DNA of 64,000 nucleotides, from positions 655,001 through 719,000 of the forward strand of contig JABMCL010000629.1 in the NCBI GenBank assembly GCA_018857735.1, read 5' to 3'. A program made the translations under genes and the position numbers. Each line of letters begins with the position of its first letter. The first letter of the stretch is position 1. Shown here piece after piece: positions 26,101-39,100 of this stretch. The notes beneath the pieces were generated by a model. The model saw only the letters and a program-made list of their open reading frames with translations, searched no databases and was not told where the DNA came from. The stretch comes from Alviniconcha marisindica. Lineage: Eukaryota > Mollusca > Gastropoda > Provannidae.

Positions 26101-29100
26101 ATTTCTCATCAGGTGGCTTTTCATCAGGGTAGGCTCTTGTTAGGGCGGCTTTTCATCAGGGTGGCCTTTCATCAGGGTGGTTTCATCAGGCTGACCTTTC
26201 ATCGGTGGTCTCAGCTGGGTGGTCTTCGTCAGGCTGACCTTTCATCAGGGTGGTGTCATCAGGCTGACCCTTTATCAGGGTGGTCTTTGTCAGCGGTTCC
26301 ACTGTAGCCTATTCCCACTGAAGAAGGACATGATGTGGGGACATTTCTTTGTGTATTCTACGAGATGTTCAGCTTGAGTTTTGAATGCCAGATCACATGA
26401 ATGCTTTTTTTCCCCCATGTCTGCTGACTGTTCAAGATGCCTATTGCTGGACATAGGTTTGTGACTTTATATGGTGATTGACTTGTGGACAGGTTGCTGG
26501 CAAGTCAGAGTTCACAGATGAGCTGCGGGTCAAGGCCATGTCCTTCATTGCGTCTCTCACCCGCTTGAAGAAGAAGGTGAGTGCATGAGTCAGTCTATAT
26601 AGGCTCTGGCTTTTCCCCCCCATCTCTCATTTGTTTGCTATTTAGAACTAAAACTGACCTGTGATATTAGGTATAGTTTGATCACAAGAGCATAATTATA
26701 TCATATGGCGCTAATGTCTTTCCTGTTGTTAATCACTGCATGCTTGGTCACAGTTTAAAGAATAACAGTCATCAGACTTTTCCTTCAGTAGACAAAATTC
26801 CATCAACTGATGAGTATTAGGGGTCGTTCTTCAGAAGAGAGATGTGTAAATGTGCAAAACTACATTTGGACACTTTGTAGAGCAGTGTTTTGGTGAGAGA
26901 TTTGTGAATTTCCTTCCAAAGTGATATTTTTTAGTCTGATGTCGGTGAATGGGTCTCAGTGAGTGAATGAATGCAACTGCGTAGAACAGATACACATCTA
27001 CACAGCAGCGCTTCATCTGACACTTGGTATCCTGCTGCAGGCAGTGATAAAGAGCCACCTGGTGGAACCCATGCTGCACATGCTGCTCCCCATCATGTGC
27101 TCCGAGGAGGAGGAGGAAGAGGAGGAGCCCGAACCAGATGCTGAATCGCACACTCCTCCACAGTATGCACTGCAGGTTGGTGACAAGTAGGCGCCGCTTC
27201 TCCTGGGGTCAGTGTGAAGATCAGCAGAGAAGTGTCTGTATATAGTGTGTCAGCAGGGTTCGCACGGTCTTTGAAGGTTTGGGGAAATGGGATAAGCTTT
27301 TCAAGGCCTTGGAAGTCTGGGAAAACAGTGGGGTCTGTGAATTTTATGGTCTTCAGAGCGCAAGGGAAAAAGTATCAGCTTATCAGTCAGAAACTGTTTT
27401 TCCCCAAACCAAACAGTAGTTGCTGGGGTTTTTTAAATCGTCATGCAGAGTCACAAAGAAGGCACTGCCTATCGGTTTTGACAGATAGAGTGCGTTGGCC
27501 ATTAGCTCCAGTAGGGGTTGCGCCCCTTTACCAGATGTGCAGAAGAGTTGCGTACCTTCGTGTTGCTTTTCCATGCCATATTGCAAAGGTTTGTGAAAAG
27601 TTTGTGAATTTTGAAAATATTTTTCTGTACCAACCCTGGTCAGTCAAGGGACCTGTTCTTGGTCTCCTCTCATGGTATATTGGCAATATGTCCCCGGTTC
27701 TGTTGGGCTGACGGTGTTTCGTCAGATCTGTTAGACTGACCATGTGTCCTCTGTTCTTTTGGACTGACAATGTGTTCTCCATTCTGTTGGACTGACAGTG
27801 TGTCCCCTGTTATTTCTCAGTCCTCTTTACCTTAGTATGGTGTGAGCTTATGATCCATTGATATATTGCTGTGCAGTTGTGTATTTCTTTCAAATACATT
27901 ACATCAACCTAACTAATAGGAATTATCTCCCTTAGACCAAACACCTAGCTGCATTTGGGTTCCCAAAAGAGTGGTCTCCCTGAGACATCAGGAGGGTGTC
28001 CCCTGTATAAACCCAAGTGAAGCTTGAACATTTGCCAGTTTGTTTTTGAGCTCAACCCAATAAAGGAAAATAATTTTGGGTTTGGGAACCCGAATGCAGC
28101 TATGTGGTTTGTCTAATGGAGATAACTCTTTGTGGGACGTTTGATCTGTTAGTTTTTTATCATTTTCAGTTAGTGCTGTGGACCCCCCCCCCCCCCCCCC
28201 CCCCCCCCCCACACACACACACCCTCCTTCTCTAGTCTGCATGTTCACCATCAGTTCTATTGCACATCACATGAACTGTGTGTGATTACAGGTTCTTGAC
28301 ACCTTGGCTCTCCATTTGCCTCCAGAAAAGTTCATTCCCAAACTGGTAAGCTACCAACTATTTTTTTTATGAAATCTTAGAACAGTGTCCACACATCTGA
28401 TGTTTTCATTGTTTGTATTCAGTGTTTTAGAATTGTTGCGGGAAGAGGGTAGGGGAGATAATTTTTTAGCGTTGACTTTGCCTGTATGGTTTTTCTTCTT
28501 CTTCGCTTTGTGTACTTTACTCACGCACAGTATCCCGCAGCGTGAATTTAAAGCCTGGGGTATGTCAGAATATAGCCATGCATGCTTTGCCCACTGCCAG
28601 GAATTTCTTCCTTGTATTTCCTCACTTTACTTTTTCCCATATGGACCCATGGAATAAAATAGTTCACCCTGGTCATAGTCAGAAGCAATTTAAGCAGGTG
28701 CCCAGGTGAATGCCTACAGAATATAGATACATGTGTTATTGTGCATCAGTAAATAGATGGATGATTAGTTTTTAATGTTGTAACAGTGAACTAGACAGAC
28801 GTGTGATTTAATCAATTAGTGTGTTGTGTTTTGAACTGGTGTGAATGAATTTTGAATGTGTGATTCATCCCAAGGTGACCCTGTGCAGTTCACACTATAA
28901 TCCAAGAACTAACTAACTAACTCGGACACAGTGCTACATATCAATAATGGCTCAACATATGTCTTCCTTTACTTTCCGATTGCAGATGCCAATGGTTGAG
29001 AAGTGTCTGACGAGCGAGAAGGCTACGGAGCGTCGTGCTGGCTACCTGGCCATGGCGGTTGTGGTGGAGGGATGCGCCGACTATGTCATGAGCAAGTGAG

Positions 29101-31096
29101 TCCAGGGGCCTGCTAATAACCAGACCGAGGACGAGCAGAGTGGGCTTGTATTTATTTATAGAATTTTTTTTCATTCATCTTCACTCTCTTCTTTTACTCA
29201 TTTGTCTTCACTCTCTTCTTTTACGTAAAAACTGAAAACCCATCTCTAGTTCTCTGCATATTTGTTGTGTCTCTGGGTGGGCATGTGTGTGTGATGAAAT
29301 GAGTGTATCCTTATGTCTTTGTAAGCGCTCTGGGCTCTTACAGGATGGGGCTTCATAAACTATTATAATTATAGTATAATGACAATAAAAGTGACTTACA
29401 GTACCCAGGCACAATTTTTTTCACTCCAACTGATAAACATACTTTTTTTTGTCAGGTTCACTCTTTCCACATTTTAAGTGCAGTGAGCATGTTGCTTCAG
29501 TCTTGATTTTGGATGCACTGCACAAGTTGGCATGAACAGATTCCTGTGTGAACTGGTCTCTATTGTAGTAATTGGTAAAAAAAAAATAAAATTAGGAAGT
29601 GGTTGGCAGCAGCTGTAAAAGTGTTGATGATGCAGTGTTTCATTATGGACAGCCTGATGATACATTTCATTATGGGTAGGCTGATAATACAATGTTTCAG
29701 TATGGGCAGCGTTCTGTTGTGCACACCCTGATGATACATTTCATTATGGATAACATTTTGTTATGGGCAGGCTGATGATATGGTTCATTATGTGCAGCAT
29801 TTGGTATGGGCAGGCTGATGATCAAATGTTTTATTATGGGCAGTGTTTTGTTATGGGGCAGGCTAAAAGGGGATATATTTTCATTATGGGTAGCATTTGT
29901 TTATGGGTAGGCTGATGATACAATGTTTCATTATGGGCAGCATTTTGTTGTGGACAGCCTGATGATACATTTCATTATGGACAGCATTTTGTTATGGGCA
30001 GGCTGATGGAAATTTCCTTAGGGTGCAGCATTTGGTATGGGCAGGCTGATGATCAAATGTTTTATTATGGGCAGTGTTTTGTTATGGGCAGGCTGATGAT
30101 ATATTTCATTATGGGTAGCATTTGGTATGGGCAGGCTGATGATACAATGTTTCATTATGGGCAGCATTTTGTTGTGGACAGCCTGATGATACATTTCATT
30201 ATGGGCAGCATTTTGTTATGGGCAGGCTGATGGTACATTTCCTTATGGGCAGCGTTTTGTTGTGGGCAGGCTGGTGATACAATGTTTCATTATGGGCAGC
30301 GTTTTGTTATGGACAGTCTGATGATGCAGCATGTTTCATTATGGGCAGCATTTTGTTATGGACAGCCTGATGATGCAGCATGTGTTTCATTATGGGCAGC
30401 ATTTCGTTATGGACACCTGATGATGCCGCATGTGTTTCATTATGGGCAGCGTTTTGTTATGGACAGCCTGATGATGCAGCATGTGTTTCATTATGGGCAG
30501 CGTTTTGTTATGGACAGCCTGATGATGCAGCATGTGTTTCATTATGGGCAGAATTTTGTTATGGACAGCCTGATGATGCAGCATGTGTTTCATTATGGGC
30601 AGCGTTTTGTTATGGACAGCCTGATGATGCAGCATGTGTTTCATTATGGGCAGGCTGATGAGTGCCATGCTGCAGAGTGTGTGTCGAGGATTAAACGATG
30701 CGGAGCCAATGGTCCGAAATGCTGCTCTGTTTGCACTGGGCCAGTTCTCTGAACACTTACAGGTATGGACTGGTCAGACATGTGTTTGCTGATGTATTGT
30801 TGTCTCCTATGTGGCACATCAGAAGGCTATAGGTCATTCACATTCAACTTGCAGCCTTTTGGCAGATATGGGTGTGGCCTTCATCTGTTTCATGGATGGG
30901 TGTGAGCATGTATGTGTTCATGTTGCATTGCTTGTTTAAAAAGAACGCATTGTATTGTAGGTTAAGACAGCATTTGCAGGAGCACTGTAATATTGAACAA
31001 TATTTTGCTGCCAGTGTATTTACTGCAGTCAAGTAGAACAGCTATACAGTTTGTCTGCTGCTTTGATGCGATGTAAAATACAGTTAGTGGGGTTTT

Positions 31097-31162
<66 letters not shown>

Positions 31163-33063
31163 TTTTCAACATTTCAGATTTCAGTTTTTATTGCTCTGTA
31201 CTTTTTTTTCAGCCGGATATAACAAAGTTTGCATCCGAGTTGCTGCCGCTTCTGTTTCAATACTTGGGAAAGGCAACACAAGAGGCTGACAAAAATCCCC
31301 GTGGGTTGACCAAGAGCTACTACGCCCTGGAAATGTTTATTGAGAATCTCAGTAAGTGCACACACTCTGACACCAAGAACTGTTAATTTGGGTGGGTGTG
31401 CGTGCATGCATGTGTGTGTTTCCATATAATATCTCACGTAAATTATTTTGATAGGACTGTGCTCTACGTGTGTATAGAATATTGCATTTAGATTAATATG
31501 TGTCACATGAGCGTTCAGGACATTGATGAACGCATAATAAACGTACATTATTATTATTATGTTACAAGAAGAATCTTGGCAGGGCATTGATGTTCTTGTC
31601 CTTGTGACTTGTTCCATGTGTGCATGGAAGTAACGCCGATGGTCTCGCGCAGGTCAGGAGATCATGCCGTACCTGCCGGACCTGATGAACCACCTGCTGT
31701 CTGTGCTGAAGACCTCCACTGCCGTGCGACCGCGTGAGCTGGCCATCAGCGCTATTGGAGCAGCTGGTATGTGGGGTCTTTTTCTTCCCTCTTCTAATGC
31801 AGGCAGTGCACGTCCCTTACAAAATAAATGTCTGACATCCAGTTGATCTGATCTGAGGTAGTGATGTCTGACATCCAGTTGATCTGATCTGAGGCAGTGA
31901 TGTCTGACGTCCAGTTGATGTGATCTGAGGCAGAGATGTCTGACATCCAGTTGATGTGATCTGAGGTAGTGTTGTCTGATGTCCAATTGATGTGATCTGG
32001 GGTAAAGATGTCTGACGTCCAGTTGATGTGATCTGGGGCAGTGATGTTGTTGGACAGCCTGATGATACAGTTGATGTGATCTGAGATAATGATGTCTGAC
32101 ATCCAGTTGATGTGATCTGAGGTAATGATGTCTGACATCCAGTTGATGTGATCTGAGGTCATGATGTCTGACATCCAGCTGATGTGATCTGAGGTAATGA
32201 TGTCTGACATCCAGCTGATGTGATCTGAGGTAATGATGTCTGATGTCCAGTTGGTGTGATCTGATGGAGTGATGTCTGACGTCCAGTTGATGTGATCTGA
32301 GGTAGTGATGTCTGACGTACAGTTAATGTGATCTGAGATAGTGATGTCTGACTTCAGCTCTGTTGTTTGGTGATGGGTTTCAGCCACAGCAGCCTGTGAA
32401 GGGCATGAAGCCGTACTTCCAGGAGATCATCGAACACTTCCGAGGCTACCTGATATCAGCAACAGAAGAAGACACCAAGAAACTACAGGTGGCAGCAATA
32501 GGTAAGCACTAGACTCTGCTTCGCTCCGTAAAGTCTAGTCAAGCTTGACTCAGCTGCACTGCATAAAGTCGAGCTTCACTCCGTAAAGTCAAGCTTGATT
32601 CAGCTGCACTGCATAAAGTCAAGTTTCACTCCGTAAAGTCAAGTCACGCTTGACTCAGCTGCACTGCATAGAGTCAAGCTTCAATCTGTAAAGTCAAGCT
32701 TCAATCCATAAAGTTAAGTCAGTAAGTAAGTAACTTGGTGTTTTACGCCCAGTCAACCATTGCGGATATATCAGGGCAAAAAGTCAAGTCAAAATACTTT
32801 CATCATCCCTCACAGGACAGTTAACTAACCACTATGGCTCATTAATTTAAAACGTGTAAAACGAATATGAAAAGGAACACACAAAGCGTAATTTGGAATA
32901 ATGTAATAATAATAATGTACATTTATCATGCGTTCATCGACGCCCTGAGCGCTCACATGATACATATTAACCTAAATATGATATTCTATACACATGCAGA
33001 GCATAGTTCTACCAAAACAATTTATGTAAAGTATTATAAAAAACTAAACAAAACAAAAACGCA

Positions 33064-33127
<64 letters not shown>

Positions 33128-36100
33128 CACACAACACACACACACACACACACACACACTGACTGTAGCAACAGCAGTAGACATACTGGACAAAATTCCA
33201 AAGCAAAACTGATATTTCCTTGCCATTTTTCAGACACTCTGGGGGTGCTTGCTCGCAACATCGGCAAGGAAACCTTCATGCCGCTGGCCACAGAGTGCGT
33301 CCAGTTGGGCCTGGGGCTGCTGGAGAACGCTGATGACCCGGACCTCCGCAGATGTGTGTAGGTGTCACAGGCAGACCTGCCTACCTTTCCGGTCTCTCCG
33401 TAATATTTCCGGACAGACACCCCGAACTACGGCATTCCGGAGACACGGTCAAACTTTCCGCTGGCTGACCGAGTCAGCCAGATTTTTGTTTTCTTCCCCC
33501 CTCCCCTCCCCCCCTCGCTGAACTTGTATTAGTTCGCTTGCACCGAAGCATTTGCATAACTTGCGCATGCGTAGTGTCAACTGAAAAAGTCTGTAGTTCG
33601 TTTCGTCTAGTTGCAATCCTATTTGCATGAGCCGATCCATACGTTTTACGTTCCCGCTTCCCGTCTGAGCTGGATTTGAAAATTTCGCGAAACGTGATGG
33701 CGAGTAAGAGAACGAGCGAAGTGCCTAGCCGAGACGCCAAGAAGCCAAGGATTTTACAGAAGTTTCTACATTACAATTTACAGCAATAGTGTTGATAGAA
33801 GTAGAAAATATTAGGGGTAATGATCACTGAACATCTTGATATAAAATTCAGTTACGTGACGATGTGATGCATTCCTGACAGAATCCTTAAATTTCCTGAG
33901 AAGTCATGTTTTTGGGCCCTAGTTTCCTGAAAGGGCTTTTTATGGGTAGGCAGGTCTGCACAGGGTTCGCATTAGCTGGTCATTTCTGGTATTTTACCAG
34001 ATAGGAGCATATGCTGGAAGTAAAATCAGCAATCGTCAGATGTACCAGCTGTTGTTTCATTTGACCAGTGGTAAAAAGCAGCAACAAGTGCAGCACAGTG
34101 ACTCATGACAGAGTGTGTGTGCATGCATGCAGATGTGTGTGTGTGTGTGTGTTTAAGGTGGGGAAGGGAGCTGGGTGTTTGCTAGCACAGCTCTGGCAGT
34201 GGTAAGGACTGCCATGTATCTGACTGGTTACAGTGGTTATGTGACTGATTTCCATGAACCACTTTCACCTCCATATAGATGTCACACTAGTTTGAAAAAT
34301 GTCTAGCACAATCACTGGGTGTCAGATGCCAGGATTCTGCATGAGAGAGAAAGAGAATAATACAAAATGGGGCAATTCAAGTTAACATTTCTTTATCTGG
34401 TCCTGACAGGAACCACATCTCTGTGATGACATGTTTGACTGTGTGCAGGTATGGCCTGTTTGCGGCACTCTCTGGTCTGGTGAAGCAGGATCTGAAACCT
34501 TACATGGAGAAAATTGTCCACTATCTGCTGCTCAGTCTCAAGTCTACAGAGGGAGTCACAGTAAGTGAGAGTGTTGTACTTGTTCGATGCCTCTCCTGCA
34601 GCTGTGCCTGTTGTGCAGCGGTAGCATTTAATTGTCGCTTGTGTATCGATCTCTCTTAGTCTTACAGTTTTCTACAGAGACAGCATTTAGTTGTCACTTA
34701 CAAAGTTACATATCTGTCTCTCTTCAAATCAGAAATAGCATTGAGTCGTCATTTACGTATCAGTCTTTCTTCCAGTTTCCGACAGAGGTAGCATTTAGTC
34801 ATCATTTATATATCGGTCTCTCTTCCAGTTTCCTACAGAGGTAGCATTTAGCCATCATTTATATATCGGTCTCTCTTCCAGTTTCCTACAGAGATAGCAT
34901 TTAGTCACTTACATATCTCTTTCAATCCATACATAGCCCAAGTTAAAGGGGACCCTAGGTGAACAGCTGTCATGGTCCCTGTTCACTGGAATGCAGTAAC
35001 TTCACAGACATTTTTCTGTCATCTGTGATCTACTTAGTAAGGACATTTGACAGTGGTAAAAACATGTCCCTCAGCACAGCCATTGGGTATCTGGCAATCT
35101 TGTCTGTGACATCAGGAACAGTGGAAAAGGCCAGTGTGTGTGGCAGAAGTGTGTATTATGTCAGGAACAGTGGAAAATGCCAGTCTGTGGCAGAAGTGTG
35201 TATTATGTCAGGAACAGTGGGAGAGGCCAGTGTGTGTGGCAGAAGTGTGTATTATGCCAGGAACAGTGGTAAAAAGGCCATCATGTGTGTGGCAGAAGTG
35301 TGTATCATGTCAGGAACAAATCATTTTCTGCTCTTTACTGAACCAACATGACTGTGCTGTGAAGAGCTCAGATTAAAACCAAAAAATGTTCATCTGTTGC
35401 CTAAACATTAAACTGGATAGAACAGCCATTGTCCGCATTGAAAACCTGCAAATTGAGATATTTGAACAAATGCCACATCTTCAGGCCAACTTGTCTGTTC
35501 ACTTGTGGTGCCCTTTAACATTGAGTCTCTTTGCTTGGGGTCCCCACATTGAGTCTTCACTTGGGGTCCCCTTTAACACAGTCTCTTCACATGGGGTCCC
35601 TTTAACATTGAGTCTCTTTGCTTGTGGTGCCCTTTAACATTGAGTCTCTTTGATTGGGGTCCCATTTAACATTGAGTCTCTTTCCTTGGGGTCCCCTTTA
35701 ACATTGAGTCTCTTCACTTGGGGTCCCCTTTAACATTGAGTCTCTTCGCTTGCGGTGCCCTTTAACATTGATGGCATGTCTTGTTGTATGTGTTGTGTTG
35801 CCAAGAGGGGTATTGAAAGAAAATGTGACATGGGCATGGCGCCTTTACACCAACACCTGAGAGCTAACTCTTCCTGTGTTCAGGCCCACTACAAAGAGGA
35901 GACGGAGCCCGTGGCCATCTTCAATGAGGAAGCGCTGCAAGATGAAGATGACATCCAGGACAGCGATGGGGAGGAGGATAGTGATGCTATGAAACTGGAA
36001 GGGTAAATGCACCTGTTGTGGTGGTTATGTCCATAGAAAATGCAAAAAGCTTACAGAGGCTGCTTTCACATTTTTAATATGTACACAGTACAGTTTGTTG

Positions 36101-39100
36101 TTCTGGGCTGAAAGACTGAGTGTACACTGTTCACTGGAATAGTAGAAACTGTTCACTGGAATAGTAGAAACTATTTATGAAAAAGGGATATAAGTGACAC
36201 CTGAACCTGCGTTTTATTTTTTTGTATTTGGTAATGCATAATAGTCCAAATGCAGTGTTAGCAAAAGATGGAAGAAAAGCTTTTTGGGGATTTCTTGTGG
36301 TTAACATTTTGACTGGAGAAATGTTTCCCCAAATGTGATCATAGACTGACATTTTGGTTTGGATAATGCCCTGATGTCATCAGACATCGCTGTCTGGAAA
36401 GTGCATTTTCCACAGGGTTTGTGCTTGTTGGGTTTGGACTTGGGATACTGTGTTCAGGGTCAGTACAGCGTATGAAAGAACAGTCCTTTGTTTTGACATA
36501 CTGTTTTCAGGGTCAGTACAACACATGAAAGAACAGTCCTTTGTTTTAATAGCTTGATACTGTTTTTAGAGTCAGTACAACACATGAAAGAACAGTCTTT
36601 TGTTTTAACAGATTGATACTGTTTTTAGAGTCAGTACAACACATGAAAGAACAGTCCTTTGTTTTAACAGATTGATACTGTTTTTAGAGTCAGTACAACA
36701 CATGAAAGAACAGTCCTTTGTTTTAACAGCTTGATACTGTTTTTAGAGTCAGTACAACACATGAAAGAAGAGTCCTTTGTTTTGACAGCTGAAGCTGACG
36801 GTGCGCTGTAGAGTTTTGTGTGTGATGGCAGAATCAGCGTGGAGAACGCCTACCTGGAGGAGAAGGAGGATGCATGCTGTGCTCTGGGGGAACTGGCTCA
36901 ACATACAAGGTGCTCGTTATTTGTTTATTGTTTGAACATGAAGTTATTTCCCTCCTGTTTTCTCTCTCGCCGCTGTTCTTCTTCACGAGATGCACGCAGA
37001 CACATGCTGGTTTTGCATTCTGTTGAATTTACAGTGCAGCTGCCTCTCTGTTTAGCTGCCTCCCCCTCCTTCCCCCATCTGCTTTCCTCCCTTTTCCCCC
37101 TTCCCTCCTTCTCTTACCCCCAACCAAAACACTTGCCTATTGACTCTCATTACCATTCCTTCCCTAACATGTATGTATGCACAGTATGCTGCCTTGTGCA
37201 TTCTGTCGATTATCAGCGGAGGGAACGCTTGAAACTGATAACCTGGTTTGTTCAAAGTCAGAATACTTTTGCTTCTGTGTATGAGCAGTAAGCAGGCTCA
37301 GTTGTATACCTAACACTTTCTGTTTTTTGCTTGTGAACACAGGAGAATCTTTCTCAGTGAAGACAAATTTGATATTCACATTTTGACCCTTTCGGTCGTG
37401 AATATCAGTAAAGTGTCTCAGGCAGGATCCAGAACTGGTTGGTGTTTGTGCGCCATGGCTTTGCCTTCCTGCCCTACACGGAGGTGTTACAACTGGTTTA
37501 TACTTTGTTGGTGTTTGTGTGATGAAGCTTTGATTGTTGGTGTTTATGTGACACATCTTTGATTGTTGGTGTTTGTGTGACACAGCTTTGATTGCTGGTC
37601 TTTGTGTCACAGTTTTGCCTTCCTGCCCTACCTGGAGGCATTGTACACAGAGGTGTTACAACTGGTTTATATTTTGATTGTTGGTGTTTGTGTGATAAAG
37701 CTTTGATTGTTGGTCTTTGTGTCACACATCTTTGATTGTTGGTCTTTGTGTCACAGTTTTGCCTTCCTGCCCTACCCAGAGGCAGTGTACACAGAGGTGT
37801 TACAACTGGTTTATATTTTGATTGTTGGTGTTGGTGTGACACAGCTTTGATTGTTGATGTTGGTGTGACACAGCTTTGATTGTTGGTGTTGGTGTGACAC
37901 AGCTTTGATTGTTGGTCTTTTGTGTCACACAACTTTGCCTTCCTGCCCTACCTGGAGGCGGTGTACGCAGAGGTGTTACAGCTGGTTTATGTTTTGATTG
38001 TTGGTCTTTGTGTGACACAGTACCTGGAGATGGTGTACACAGAGGTGTTGCAACTGGTTGGTGTTTTGTGTGACACAGCTTTGCCTTCCTGCCCTACCTG
38101 AAGACGGTGTACACAGAGGTGTTACAACTGGTTTATGTTTTGATTGTTGGTGTTTGTGTGGTACAGCTTTGATTGTTGGTGTTTGTGTGATACAGCTTTG
38201 ATTGTTGGTGTTTTGTGTGACACAGCTTTGCCTTCCTGCCCTACCTGGAGACGGTGTACGCAGAGGTGCTGGAGCTGGTGGACTACCCAGCTGTGGGCAT
38301 CAAGAAGGCTGCCATCGCCACCCTGGGTCAGCTGTGTCTGTGTGTCCACGAAACCTGCTCCAACACGCCCTCCGGTGATGCTGAAAATGGTGAGCTGTGC
38401 TCTGTAGGCCTTTTAGGAAAAGGTCAGACATCTGAAATCTTTTTGATGGATATACATTCTGTACATGTGCAAGCCTTCAGTTTTCATGTTTTGTTTTATC
38501 TTTGTGTAGGGATTGGTTTTGTGGACTGACTTGAGAAAGGGTTTATACATAGATATATGAGAGGTTTTGAAGTGTACGTTTGCCGAGATCGATTATCCTG
38601 AGGTGACTGTGCCATTGACTGGATGATAAAATCCCATTACTAAGTAACTTGCTGCTTCTTTTTTCTCCCTTTTGTTGTTGTTGTTGCTACTGTCCTGAGG
38701 TGACCCTGTGTGGTTGACAGGACTTTAAAATCCTGTTACTAACTCTTTTCTTTTTTGCACAAGCACATTATTATGGGGTATTTCTTCAGATAATGTGCAT
38801 GCACCCACCATTACAGTTAGAATTGCTTTGCCTTCAGCCCTGAAGACAATGCTGTGCACGGTGGTGCCCAAGTTTCTGGAGATTGCCCGGCAGGACCAGG
38901 ACCGCACGGTGGTGATGTCTGCCGTGGACTCCCTGCATGAGTTGCTGGAGCGCCTGGGGGCAGCTGTCCTGCAGGCCACCAACAGCACTGACGCCATCCT
39001 GCAGACCATGAAGGACATCTTCACTCACAAGGTCAGCGGAAAGGGCTTTGGGAACTTAGCATGGGCAGCAGTCTTTTTAAACTGTGTAAATTAAGCTTCA

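Noticed and set aside
31794..32387. 198-codon minus-strand frame with DHINWTSDI repeats
   Set aside because: 36-bp minisatellite inside IPO4 intron 16, antisense to the gene.
36776..36800. Acceptor TTTGTTTTGACAG at 36788 as the start of IPO4 exon 21
   Set aside because: In the incoming phase it gives TGA as the first codon; the acceptor at 36831 gives the conserved SVENAYLEEKED.
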